Shown: positions 25,674-34,280 of the stretch, piece by piece
Position numbering within the stretch: the stretch's first letter is position 1
Layout: every line of letters starts with the position of its first letter
From: a bacterium
GTDB lineage: Bacteria; Cyanobacteriota; Vampirovibrionia; Obscuribacterales; Obscuribacteraceae
Length of the DNA stretch: 64,000 nt
Reading direction: 5' to 3'
Assembly (NCBI GenBank): GCA_018062085.1
Contig: JAGOSY010000020.1
Coordinates: 1 to 64,000, forward strand
Translations under genes and position numbers: made by a program
Notes under the pieces: generated by a model
The model's database searches: none
What the model was told of the DNA's origin: nothing
What the model saw: only the letters and a program-made list of their open reading frames with translations

Positions 25674-26428
25674 ATTTTTTTGACTGTTTCTATAATCTTG
25701 CGATTAGGTGGACTTTTTATTACTGGTCGATCCTCAAGCTTGGTGAAATCAGTCACGGTCTTATAGTCTTTCGGAATTGCGAAATCTGCCGCTACGAGCT
25801 TGATTGGTTTCAATTCAGAAGTGAGCAGAATAGTGTTCAAGTCGCCTCTACAGCTAATATATTTGAACTGTAGGGGCATTGCTCTCTGTAGCGGCACACC
25901 GTAAAATTTTGAAAGCACTGTGGCCGCTTCTATTGGTATTATGACCTTTTCAGCCACTAGCATTTGCGCCGATTGTACAAACCTAGGATCAGCTGATTCG
26001 TGTTCTTTGTCTTTTATTTGTTTGTCCACGAAACTCTTTGGTGTTTGCAATTCTATAGAGCTGATGCCATGTAGAACGGTTTTACCGGTTTGTTTGAGTG
26101 GAATATTGTATAGCGTGACGCCACCAGTAACAGTGGCAAGCTTGTTGCCGATGCCGGTGAATGTTCGCGGAGAAGCGAACGAGCAGATGCGCTTGGTGCG
26201 GTTATTGAAGGCATAAACTTTCCATGCTGGAGCTGTTGCCACAACGACAGTGCCGTGACTTCTGTCGACAATTTTTACAGCAGACTTGGTTACGAAAGTG
26301 TCTTGATCGCCCATGGTAGAGCTTGTTTGATAGCCGCAATAGCCGTCATCGGCTTGGGCTGTCGAGACATTTATAGTGAAGCAGGCAAGCAGGCTAAGAG
26401 CATAGGCGATTTTCGGGGATGACTGCAT
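25670..26428 (-). CDS. Exported protein of unknown function
   Basis: 252 residues from ATG 26428 with AGGAAG just upstream. The N-terminal signal peptide (MQSSPKIAYALSLLACFT to ~26) should be cleaved near TAQA-DDG. The mature part has three cysteines (two in the first 60 residues, one near 195), beta-rich segments and no recognised motif. It may be an envelope protein with one disulfide. No family recognised. Confidence 0.65.
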   Translation of the reverse strand: MQSSPKIAYALSLLACFTINVSTAQADDGYCGYQTSSTMGDQDTFVTKSAVKIVDRSHGTVVVATAPAWKVYAFNNRTKRICSFASPRTFTGIGNKLATVTGGVTLYNIPLKQTGKTVLHGISSIELQTPKSFVDKQIKDKEHESADPRFVQSAQMLVAEKVIIPIEAATVLSKFYGVPLQRAMPLQFKYISCRGDLNTILLTSELKPIKLVAADFAIPKDYKTVTDFTKLEDRPVIKSPPNRKIIETVKKI

Positions 26429-26471
26429 TCTTCCTACTCAATAAACTGACTGATAATTGTACTCGGTCTAG

Positions 26472-27152
26472 CTATAGCAATTTTTCGATTAATAGGTTTA
26501 CTTGCCTTGCAGTTTCGGCCTCGCTATGAGAGTTGTCTATCACTTGATCGGCGCGACTGCACTTTTCGCTTTGGGGCAATTGGGCTTGTAAACGTCTTTG
26601 AATTTCTAAGGCGTCTAACTTATCTCGTTCCCCAAGACGTTGTTTCAATACCTCTTCTGAGGTAAAAACTGTCCAAATTTCATCATACTCGTCAGCCATA
26701 TTGACCTCAAAAAGCAGAGGAACTAGCACTGCAACTAGTTTTTCGCTGCTCAGCTCTTTGATGCGCCTGCGGCAGCTGAGGACAACGCTGGGATGAACTA
26801 TTTGTTCTAATTTGCGCCGCGAATCAGAATTTTGAAAGACGATTTTGGCCAAATTTTTGCGATCTATGGGCCTGTCTGGATTATTGCTGCCTAGACTATT
26901 ACTTTCAGGTCTATCATTTTTTGAACTGGCATTTTCACAATCAGCACCTTCTAAAACGCCAGGTCCGAACTGTTCGACTATGGCTTTCTTGACGCTGATG
27001 TCGTTGGTTAGCACGTCGTGGGTTAGTTGATCGGTGTCGATGACAGGAATGCCGCGTTCGGCGAGCAGCCGGCCGACGGTAGATTTGCCTGACGCTATTG
27101 TGCCAGTAATTCCTAAGATAATTGGTCCATTGGGATTAGAGCGTTTCTGCAT
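26472..27152 (-). CDS. coaE: Dephospho-CoA kinase
   Basis: 226 residues. It phosphorylates dephospho-CoA at the 3'-OH of ribose with ATP, the last step of CoA synthesis. P-loop GITGTIASGKST (~14-25) and the substrate motif IPVIDTDQLTHDVL (~36-49) are clear; later VLVPLLFEVNMADEYDEIW and RLQAQLPQSEK are standard. It carries about 20 extra residues (Asn/Ser-rich, ~72-92) between the CoA-binding helix and DRKNLAKIVF that are absent from typical CoaE. Its start overlaps the upstream gene by 17 bases, so the two are probably one transcript. Confidence 0.95.
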   Translation of the reverse strand: MQKRSNPNGPIILGITGTIASGKSTVGRLLAERGIPVIDTDQLTHDVLTNDISVKKAIVEQFGPGVLEGADCENASSKNDRPESNSLGSNNPDRPIDRKNLAKIVFQNSDSRRKLEQIVHPSVVLSCRRRIKELSSEKLVAVLVPLLFEVNMADEYDEIWTVFTSEEVLKQRLGERDKLDALEIQRRLQAQLPQSEKCSRADQVIDNSHSEAETARQVNLLIEKLL

Positions 27153-28080
27153 CTGTCTTTATGTCGCCAAATTTGTTTTGTAGTGTGTTCAATATTTCTC
27201 TCAGGCGCAGAGCGGTTAAGCTTCTATTGCGGCTTTCGCACTGTACTCGCAACTCTGTTTTGGCCTCTGGTCTTTTGTCTGATTTTGCCACTCTGGCAGT
27301 GTCGTTTGTTGCTCCATTTGTAGTTTCTTTTGAAGCGTCAGGTAGAGCTGGCCTTAGAGCAACAATTGCTCTTTCACTGCGACTGCTGGTGCTCTCGGTG
27401 CCGTTTGAGCTATTGATACTAGAACTATTACTAGAATTAAGGGTAACAAGCATGTGACCAGCACTTGAACTTACACCTGATACGGTCAGGCCATTGTCTT
27501 CAAAAGCTTGGCGTAGGGCTAGCAGGGCATTGTCATAGTTAGCATTTAACACTAAAACTATAGTGGTTTTAGGGTCTAGCTTTTGTTTAAACAATTGAAA
27601 TGCCTTGACGCGCCAGGCTTGTGCCGGGCGCACTATGCCGCTTCCACTTGGTCTTAATGGAGCAGCATTTGGTGGCGGAGGAATTGGCGGGCGGTCAATG
27701 GTTGGTACTATATTTAGTGCGGGTATGCCATCGGGTGTGACGCTGAAAGGCTCTTGGCCGTTACCCTCATTATTAGATTGACTATTAGATTGATTGTTAG
27801 GCTGATTACTTTGCTGGTTTTCTGTTGGCTCAGAAGGTTGTCCGTTAGTGTCTTCTTTGTTCTCGAAAGCACTTGTTGCCTGTGTTTGTCCGCGAGCTGG
27901 AGCAAACTTTGGTTCAGGTTGATAAGGTGCAAAAGCCGATCTTCCTTTGAGCTGAGGCGCAGATTGACTCTGTGCGCTTTCCATAAAAAGAATCGCTGGA
28001 ATAACTAGACTTAGCAATAAGAGGGCGGGCTGCTTCACGGCTATATTTATCGATATCTTGGGCATTTGCGGCATATTCAT
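27136..28080 (-). CDS. Exported low-complexity protein, unknown function
   Basis: 314 residues from ATG 28080. A hydrophobic segment (~16-38, ending ESAQSQSA) acts as signal peptide or anchor. Residues ~60-150 are Gln/Asn/Pro-rich, including NQQSNQPNNQSNSQSNNEG, coded by a short imperfect DNA repeat near 27770-27810. A globular piece (~155-220) follows with WRVKAFQLFKQKLDPKTTIV and NALLALRQAFEDNG, then a Ser/Asn-rich linker and a helical C-terminus. No family recognised. It is divergent from the structured RNA at 28192. Confidence 0.65.
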   Translation of the reverse strand: MNMPQMPKISINIAVKQPALLLLSLVIPAILFMESAQSQSAPQLKGRSAFAPYQPEPKFAPARGQTQATSAFENKEDTNGQPSEPTENQQSNQPNNQSNSQSNNEGNGQEPFSVTPDGIPALNIVPTIDRPPIPPPPNAAPLRPSGSGIVRPAQAWRVKAFQLFKQKLDPKTTIVLVLNANYDNALLALRQAFEDNGLTVSGVSSSAGHMLVTLNSSNSSSINSSNGTESTSSRSERAIVALRPALPDASKETTNGATNDTARVAKSDKRPEAKTELRVQCESRNRSLTALRLREILNTLQNKFGDIKTDAETL

Positions 28081-28157
28081 ATATTAACTTGAGCCGGCGG
28101 TGCTGGCCTAGAATTGCAGGCGAAAAGACGAATTAACCCTTTACGTTAAAATCTTGA

Positions 28158-28185
28158 TTGACAGTGGCCAACCGCTTGATATGAT
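28158..28185 (+). promoter_or_regulatory. Strong promoter of the structured RNA
   Basis: TTGACA (28158-28163) and TATGAT (28180-28185), 16 bases apart, predict a start near 28192, directly at the 5' end of the folded RNA. Confidence 0.7.
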
Positions 28186-28191
28186 TTCTTT

Positions 28192-28408
28192 AGTCTCGGT
28201 CTGGGGCAGAGCTCAAAAGTTTTGTCCTACAAGTTTGAACATACGGGGATCCCGCTCGACACTTCCACGTATACCTTTGAACCAGCTTTACGCTTCTTGC
28301 AAGCCTCTGGAGTTGGAAAAGGAAACGGACAGAAGTTAGGAGGTTCCCCCCCTGGAGTATATCCCGGGTACAAAACGCGCACCTGCTCTAGGCTGAGACC
28401 AATTTTTA
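28192..28408 (+). ncRNA. ssrS: Structured RNA, candidate 6S RNA
   Basis: About 210 nt that folds end to end as one rod. Closing stems: GGTCT 28198-28202 with AGACC 28396-28400, AGAGC 28208-28212 with GCTCT 28385-28389, GTTTTGT 28219-28225 with ACAAAAC 28370-28376. Then a large central bubble (28226-28260 against 28337-28369), and an upper arm: ACTTC/GAAGT, CGT/ACG, CCTTT/AAAGG, CCAG/CTGG with a terminal loop near 28290-28300. It is followed by AATTTTTAAAAA and preceded by a near-consensus promoter. This closing-stem, open-bubble, terminal-arm layout and size are those of 6S RNA, which binds sigma-70 RNA polymerase. The naming rests on fold only; no primary-sequence match was made. It ends just before tsaE. 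Confidence 0.62.
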
Positions 28409-28415
28409 AAAACGG

Positions 28416-29096
28416 ATGACAATGCAATTTCACTTAGGTGACTTACCTCAGACCAATCGCTTTGGTCAGGAATTGGCGCAGGCAGTGGGCGATGGCGCCA
28501 TCATTGCTTTGACTGGCACCCTGGGTGCGGGAAAGACAACCTTGGTAAAGGCCGTTGGCAAGGGCCTAGGTGTGGTCGAAGTGATTAGCTCTCCCACTTT
28601 CACTATGCTCAATGAGTATCACTCTGGCCGCCTCTCTCTCTTTCACCTCGATCTCTATCGCGCTGGCGAAACTGGCGAAACTTTAGACTTGTCAATGTTG
28701 GCTCTAGAGTTAGATGAGGTTATAGATGAGGCTCTAGAGGAGCGTTTGGGCGGTCTATCTGATGGTGCTAGTACCCCACCTGCTCTAATGGTGACGCCTG
28801 CTTTGGTAATGATTGAATGGCCCCAATATTTTTTGGTTGAAGGCGAATCTTATTTAGCCGATAAAGATTATTTGGAAATTTCGCTCGACCTTGTCAAGCA
28901 AGGAAACCTCCTACATGCTGTAAGGGGCTCTCAAGAGGGCGCAACTGAAAAAGTGTTACAAGAAACATATGAGGCTGAAAACCCTATAAAGGAAGGGGTG
29001 GGTGAGGCCAGAATCGCCAATCTGGTCGGACATGGCTCACAATCTTCGCAAGTTATCAGAAGACTTCAGAGCGCTCTTCCTGATATGGTTATATAG
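28416..29096 (+). CDS. tsaE: tRNA threonylcarbamoyladenosine biosynthesis ATPase TsaE
   Basis: 226 residues. The Walker A motif GTLGAGKTTLVKAVGKGLG (~33-51) and SSPTFTMLNEYHSGRL, LFHLDLYR are diagnostic for TsaE, the ATPase of the TsaB-TsaD-TsaE complex that makes t6A37 in ANN-decoding tRNAs. The family is normally ~150 residues. Here the core is interrupted after the LDLYR region by a Glu-rich segment (~90-125), and a ~70-residue C-terminal extension follows the MIEWPQYF motif. Preceded directly by the structured RNA; it may be transcribed from the same promoter by read-through. Confidence 0.9.
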   Translation: MTMQFHLGDLPQTNRFGQELAQAVGDGAIIALTGTLGAGKTTLVKAVGKGLGVVEVISSPTFTMLNEYHSGRLSLFHLDLYRAGETGETLDLSMLALELDEVIDEALEERLGGLSDGASTPPALMVTPALVMIEWPQYFLVEGESYLADKDYLEISLDLVKQGNLLHAVRGSQEGATEKVLQETYEAENPIKEGVGEARIANLVGHGSQSSQVIRRLQSALPDMVI

Positions 29097-29196
29097 TTTT
29101 AAGCCGAGGCCAACATTTGTCATCGTGTTATACTCCATCGACGTCGGCGTATCTTGACAGGCCGCGAGTAGCTCCACCACAGCGTTACAGAGAAAA

Positions 29197-31539
29197 ATGG
29201 TCAAATCGTTAGTTATAGTTGAATCTCCAGCCAAAGCCAAAACGATCTCAAAGATCCTTGGCAAAGACTTCACGGTTAAGGCCAGTTATGGTCACGTGAG
29301 GGATCTCCCCAAAAATAAATTGGGTGTCAACGTTCGTAAGAACTTCGAACCCCTTTATGAAGTATTGAAGGATAAAGAACCGACAGTTGCCGACTTAAAA
29401 GAAGCAGCAGCCGGTGTCGATAAAGTGTATCTGGCGCCCGACCCTGACCGCGAAGGGGAAGCAATTGCTTGGCACTTATCCGAAATTTTGGAATTGCCTA
29501 AGAAGAAGCTGCATCGCATCGAATTTAACGAAATTACGAAAGAGGCAGTTCTAGCGGCCATTAAGGCGCCACGGCAAATCGATCAAAGTTTAGTTGATGC
29601 CCAGCAGGCTCGCCGCGTACTCGACCGTTTGGTCGGCTACAAAATCAGCCCACTGCTCTGGCGCAAAGTTAACGGCCGCTCGGCAGGCCGTGTGCAATCA
29701 GTTGCCGTTCGCATTATTTGCGAGCGTGAAGCCGAAGTGGAAGGATTCACTCCGCAAGAATATTGGACGATTAAGGCTGAGCTATCTCGCGCCCGTTCAA
29801 AGCAATTCTTTACTGCGCCATTGGCTAAATGGAAAGGCAAGCGTGTTATCGCTGCTTCTGAGAAGGCGACGGCGCAATCAACCACCATCGACACTAAAAA
29901 GATGGCTGACGATATCGTCAAGAAAATTGAAAAAGAAGACTTCACTGTTGCTTCAGTGGTCGAGAAGACCAGTCAGCGCCAGCCGCAGGCTCCATTCATC
30001 ACTTCTACTCTGCAGCGAGAAGCAGCAACCTTCTTAGGCTTTGCTGTTAAGAAGACGATGAAAGTTGCTCAAGAACTCTATGAAGGTATCGAACTTGGCT
30101 CACAGGGCCCAGTTGGTTTAATTACTTACATGAGAACTGACTCGACTCGTGTTTCGCAAACAGCAGTAGATGAAGCGAAGAACTTTATTGTTGCTCGTTA
30201 TGGCAAGCAATATTATCCAGACAAGCCGCGCGTATACGTTCGCAAAGCTAAGTCGATGCAAGATGCCCACGAAGCTATTCGTCCATCCCATCCTGAAAGT
30301 TCACCTGAATCGATCAAGCAATACTTGAGCAGCGATCAGTTGAAAGTGTACAAACTAATCTGGGAACGCTTCATGGCTAGCCAAATGGCTTCAGCCGAGA
30401 TTCTCACCAGAACTGTTGAAATCACCGCTGGCGATGCCATGTTCAGAGCATCTGCTTCTGAGAAGAAATTCCCTGGTTTCACCATCGTTTATGACCGTCT
30501 GACTAAAGACATGGCCACAAGCGATTCTGACGCAGTCGCGGATGAAGTAGATGAAGAAGAAGCAGCGCCAAATCTTCCTGAGTTAGAGAAAAACGAAAAG
30601 CTCAAGCTCAAAGAAATGAAGCCTGGCCAACACTTCACTCAGCCTCCACCGCGCTTTACAGAAGCAAGCTTGATCAAAACCCTAGAAGAATTGGGTATTG
30701 GTCGACCATCTACTTATTCGGCGACTGTCAGCACAATTGTTGATCGCAAATATGTAGAGCGTGTGCAAAAAGCACTGGTACCAACAACTCTAGGTAAAGC
30801 TGTTAATGCTCTTCTCGTTGAGCACTTCGGCAATATCGTTGAAGTTGGCTTCACCGCTGGAATGGAAACTCAGTTAGATAAAGTCGAAGAAGACAAATCT
30901 GACTGGCGCGTCATGCTCAAAGCTTTCTACGAGCCTTTCAATAAGACTTTGAAAGAAGCCGAAGAGAACATGAACAAGGTGCTCATTCTCTCTGACCAAT
31001 TCTGCGAACTATGCGGACAGCCTATGGCCATTCGTTCTTCGCGTTACGGTCAATTCTTAGGTTGTGTCGGCTATCCTGAATGCAAGACCAAGATCTCGCT
31101 AACTAAAGATGGCAAGCCAGTTCCTGAAGATAGACCATCAGAAGAGAAATGCAAAACCTGCGGTTCAGACATGCTGATTCGCTATGGCCGCTATGGCGAT
31201 TATCTTGCCTGCTCAGCTGAAGAATGTACCGAACAAAGACCAATTCTTAAATACACTGGTGTTACCTGCCCACGTGATACTTGTGGCGGCGCCATTGTTG
31301 AGAAGAAATCTAGACACGGAAAAATCTTCTTCGGTTGTTCCAACTATTCACTCAATCAGTGCACATCGGCTTATTGGTACCCACCTGTGATTTCAGGCGG
31401 TCCAAAAGGCGACAACCTTTGTCCAAAATGCTCGAGCGTTCTTATCTACAAGACACTCAAGCGTGGCGACCAAGTGGCTTGCTCGTCTAAAGAGTGTGAC
31501 TTCGCTGAGTTGATTACTGGTTTGGAAGTGCACGCTTAA
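29197..31539 (+). CDS. topA: DNA topoisomerase I
   Basis: 780 residues. Type IA topoisomerase relaxing negative supercoils. TOPRIM domain at the N-terminus (SLVIVESPAKAKTISKILG, ~4-22, and DPDREGEAIAWH, ~85-96). The active-site Tyr311 lies in ITYMRTDSTRVSQTA. PSTYSATVSTIVDRKYVER is the conserved late core motif. A Glu/Asp-rich insertion lies near 445-465. The C-terminus has four Cys4-type zinc ribbons (from CELCGQPM, CKTCGSDM, CPRDTCGG, CPKCSSVL), matching the bacterial multi-ribbon form. Complete and intact. Confidence 0.97.
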   Translation: MVKSLVIVESPAKAKTISKILGKDFTVKASYGHVRDLPKNKLGVNVRKNFEPLYEVLKDKEPTVADLKEAAAGVDKVYLAPDPDREGEAIAWHLSEILELPKKKLHRIEFNEITKEAVLAAIKAPRQIDQSLVDAQQARRVLDRLVGYKISPLLWRKVNGRSAGRVQSVAVRIICEREAEVEGFTPQEYWTIKAELSRARSKQFFTAPLAKWKGKRVIAASEKATAQSTTIDTKKMADDIVKKIEKEDFTVASVVEKTSQRQPQAPFITSTLQREAATFLGFAVKKTMKVAQELYEGIELGSQGPVGLITYMRTDSTRVSQTAVDEAKNFIVARYGKQYYPDKPRVYVRKAKSMQDAHEAIRPSHPESSPESIKQYLSSDQLKVYKLIWERFMASQMASAEILTRTVEITAGDAMFRASASEKKFPGFTIVYDRLTKDMATSDSDAVADEVDEEEAAPNLPELEKNEKLKLKEMKPGQHFTQPPPRFTEASLIKTLEELGIGRPSTYSATVSTIVDRKYVERVQKALVPTTLGKAVNALLVEHFGNIVEVGFTAGMETQLDKVEEDKSDWRVMLKAFYEPFNKTLKEAEENMNKVLILSDQFCELCGQPMAIRSSRYGQFLGCVGYPECKTKISLTKDGKPVPEDRPSEEKCKTCGSDMLIRYGRYGDYLACSAEECTEQRPILKYTGVTCPRDTCGGAIVEKKSRHGKIFFGCSNYSLNQCTSAYWYPPVISGGPKGDNLCPKCSSVLIYKTLKRGDQVACSSKECDFAELITGLEVHA

Positions 31540-31576
31540 GATAGATTTTGGGTTAGCGCCTGGAAATTTGACTGGC

Positions 31577-32713
31577 ATGTTTGAGCACTTCAGCGAACAA
31601 TCAATGAAAGTAATGGCGCTGGCAGACCGCGAGGCCGCTGCGTTGAAGCACGACCGTGTGGGCACTGGTGAAATACTGGTGGGCTTGCTTGTTTGGGCAG
31701 AGTCTGAGAAAGCAGAGAAATTTCGCAGGAATTTCTCTGCTTTCAATCTGACGGCCGAAAAAGTGCGGGCTGAAGTCAAAAGAATTACCGGCTCAGGGGC
31801 AGGTGAGAGGGCTTCTGCCTACAGTTTCACCCCGGGGGCGGAGGTTCTGCTGTTGCTTGCCTACGAAGAGGCCTTAAATCTCTGTACGCGTCCAGGCACT
31901 GAAAAGGTTGAACCTGAGCATTTGCTGCTTGCCCTGCTGCGTCAAGACGAAGGGGTGGCCTGCCGTATTTTGGAGCGTTTAGGGCTGGATGACTTTAGTC
32001 AGTTGCGTGGCGCCGTGCTTTCAAGCCTTGGGGTTAAACAAGAAGAACTTCTGGAAATTCGCTTTGAAAAGGCGCGGCGTCAAAGAGTAAACGCGCAGCC
32101 TAGAGTGGGTGAACTTGTGGACTCCGGTGCTATCGCTGGCCCAGGGAGCCTGCCAGATTCGAAAGACTTTGCACACCCGGGCGATCTGGCGATGTTGGCG
32201 ACTGCAGAGAAATTGCTCGCGCAGGGCCTACAGACCGGTGCATCACTAGTTGATTTGCCTTATTCGCCCTATGCCCTTGAGTTGTTCAAGCTGGCTCAAG
32301 AAGCTGCAAGTAGCCATGGCCATGATGTCGTTGGCAGTGGGCATTTGCTTCTAGCGGTCCTTTCGATGCACAAGGGCCTGCCCCTAAGGGTTATGGCTCA
32401 GTGTGGCGTTGAGCGCTATCAGGTCGATGAAGAGCTGTCTAACATTCTTGGCCCGGGCTCTGGTGTAGCGCTTGATTCGACTCTGGCATTGTCTTGGAGT
32501 GCATCGTGCAGCAAATTGTTGAGCTTGGCTGCACACGAGGCGTTGGAATGGCATCATAGTTTTATTGGCTTAGAGCATGTGCTCTTGGTCTTATTGCGCG
32601 AACACGAGGGTGTGGCCGGCCGCATACTTGAGGATTTTGCCGTCGATAAGGGTGTGCTGCGCAACAAGATTTTAGCTGATGAGCAATTTGGTAGTTTGGA
32701 AGACTGCCTTTAA
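31577..32713 (+). CDS. ClpC N-domain-only protein with two Clp-R domains
   Basis: 378 residues; ATG 31577 gives the MFEHFSEQ start shared with ClpC. Two Clp repeat domains: ~1-150 (EILVGLL and EHLLLALLRQDEGVACRILERLG halves) and ~225-370 (GHLLLAVLSMHKG and EHVLLVLLREHEGVAGRIL halves). No AAA+ module, Walker motif or membrane segment. In ClpC/ClpA these domains bind substrates and adaptors; a protein of N-domains alone would bind the same partners without unfolding them, acting as decoy, scaffold or adaptor (inference). It lies 37 bases behind topA. Confidence 0.85.
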   Translation: MFEHFSEQSMKVMALADREAAALKHDRVGTGEILVGLLVWAESEKAEKFRRNFSAFNLTAEKVRAEVKRITGSGAGERASAYSFTPGAEVLLLLAYEEALNLCTRPGTEKVEPEHLLLALLRQDEGVACRILERLGLDDFSQLRGAVLSSLGVKQEELLEIRFEKARRQRVNAQPRVGELVDSGAIAGPGSLPDSKDFAHPGDLAMLATAEKLLAQGLQTGASLVDLPYSPYALELFKLAQEAASSHGHDVVGSGHLLLAVLSMHKGLPLRVMAQCGVERYQVDEELSNILGPGSGVALDSTLALSWSASCSKLLSLAAHEALEWHHSFIGLEHVLLVLLREHEGVAGRILEDFAVDKGVLRNKILADEQFGSLEDCL

Positions 32714-32750
32714 AATTAGTAAATTAGCCATGCTTGTGTCTGTTTTGCAA

Positions 32751-32800
32751 GTTTCTAAAGCTGTCATATTTTCTTCAGAAAATATGACAGCTTTAGAAAC
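32751..32800. repeat. 50-bp perfect palindrome, copy 1
   Basis: A 24-bp arm (32751-32774) is the exact reverse complement of 32777-32800, with a two-base centre. It lies between the convergent ClpN-only and HD-GYP genes and could end both transcripts. A related 50-bp copy is at 59985-60034, with paired substitutions that keep the stem perfect. Confidence 0.85.
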
Positions 32801-32843
32801 CGCATTGACTCATCAAAAACCTGGTCTTCCTTGAACCGTTGCT

Positions 32844-34124
32844 TCAGCTTTGTGCGCCCAGATAGAGTGAATTGAACTGACCGATTTGATCCATTGTCAC
32901 TGAACTGCCTGGTAAAGGTTTCTGGTCTTTTACCGAGCGCAGAAGATCACCAATTTCTACTTTTCTAAAAGTGGGGGCCACTCTAGTGATACTCCCGCCT
33001 TCTGAGAGCATCAGGGGCAGAACTCTTGAGGCTGGTTGGTGCAGAAAAGCATCTAAGACTTTGCCATCAAATTGAGTACCCCGACCGCGGTCAAACACTT
33101 CAATTAACTTTGAAATCGGTGTCGGAGTCTTGTATGAGCGACCGTGAGAAAGCACGTCAAAGACATCAGCAACAGTATTGACTCTTGTTTCGACGGCAAT
33201 TTGATCACCACTAAGTTGATTGGGGCTGCCGCGGCCATCCAAGCGCTCATGGTGATTCTGCGCCACAGTGGGAAGATCGGCAAGACGTTTTGGGTAGTTA
33301 ACTTTCTCTTTGAGAATGACACCAGTATCGGTGGCGTGGTGGTTGATCACTGCCCGCTCGTGGCCGTCTAATTTTCCAGGTGAATTGAGAATTTCGGTTG
33401 GTGTTTTGAGCTTACCAATGTCGTGCATTTTTCCTGCCAGGTAAGCTTTCTCAACTGAAGCAGGTGGAAGTCGCATGCCTTCAGCGATGATTCGACTCAT
33501 GTCGCCAACGCGATCTTGATGGTGGGCTGTGAGTGGGTGATAGCCCAACATCTGCTGGCGCAAAAGTGCATGCTGCTCTTGGGTACGAATACCCAGAGCC
33601 TTGTCGATACTATGATGCACTCCCATATAAACGCTAGAGTTGCGTGCAACTTTCACACCAACTATCCCCCCCGCGCTGAAAATTGCGGTATCAGCAATAA
33701 ATGCGCCAAGAGCATTAGCTGCATTTTTGGCTTCTCTGTTTTCAGCAGAGGGGTTTTTCCAGGTGTTCTCAATTGAGTTCTTTGCCACTTCTAGCTGTCT
33801 GGCAGAGGTTAGGACAAAAGATGCGGTCAAAGAAGCGCCCACGATTTGGGCTACTTCGCGAGCTACCCCGGCTTTTCCTTGGGCCAGAGCTAAACCGGCG
33901 CCAATTAGCATTGAGCCACCTAATTCTGCGGCTACTTGGCCTGGATGGTTGGTTAGCTCGTCGACACGATTGACGACACCGCGGCCGACTTCAACTAATA
34001 AATTTGCTTCGCGGCTAAGGCGTTGAGCATTAGACATCCCCGAGTCTGATTTATCTGACGATGCAGAATGTTCAGCTGCAGATTCAGAATGGCCAACCGC
34101 AGAATGTGGTTCTCCGAAGGGCAT
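32844..34124 (-). CDS. HD-GYP-like phosphohydrolase domain protein with long hydrophobic N-terminus
   Basis: 426 residues. The N-terminal ~30 residues are Ser/His-rich; ~35-150 is Ala/Gly-rich and partly hydrophobic, suggesting membrane association. The HD-GYP domain spans ~190-400: KMHDIGKLKTPTEIL holds the His-Asp pair, NHHATDTG and QNHHERLDGRG further metal ligands, and ADVFDVLSHGRSYK is typical. The signature GYP is changed to GSP (DGRGSPNQL). HD-GYP proteins hydrolyse cyclic di-GMP. The metal ligands look intact, so the domain may be active, but the altered loop may change substrate. No known regulator domain is attached. Confidence 0.85.
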   Translation of the reverse strand: MPFGEPHSAVGHSESAAEHSASSDKSDSGMSNAQRLSREANLLVEVGRGVVNRVDELTNHPGQVAAELGGSMLIGAGLALAQGKAGVAREVAQIVGASLTASFVLTSARQLEVAKNSIENTWKNPSAENREAKNAANALGAFIADTAIFSAGGIVGVKVARNSSVYMGVHHSIDKALGIRTQEQHALLRQQMLGYHPLTAHHQDRVGDMSRIIAEGMRLPPASVEKAYLAGKMHDIGKLKTPTEILNSPGKLDGHERAVINHHATDTGVILKEKVNYPKRLADLPTVAQNHHERLDGRGSPNQLSGDQIAVETRVNTVADVFDVLSHGRSYKTPTPISKLIEVFDRGRGTQFDGKVLDAFLHQPASRVLPLMLSEGGSITRVAPTFRKVEIGDLLRSVKDQKPLPGSSVTMDQIGQFNSLYLGAQS

Positions 34125-34280
34125 TAATTTGTGTGCTGTCGATTTGGGCGTGGGGGATTAAAATGGCTACCTGGCCATGTTAGGGGCAATACCCAGGATT
34201 GTCAAGGAGGGGCGGGGTGATCAGGGTAGGGGCGTGTTGGGCATAAAGCTTTATGAGCATTATCCCGTGAGGTTCAGTTG

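Noticed and set aside
28227..28433. Short frames on both strands inside the structured RNA
   Set aside because: No ribosome binding sites, and the region is better explained by extended base pairing.
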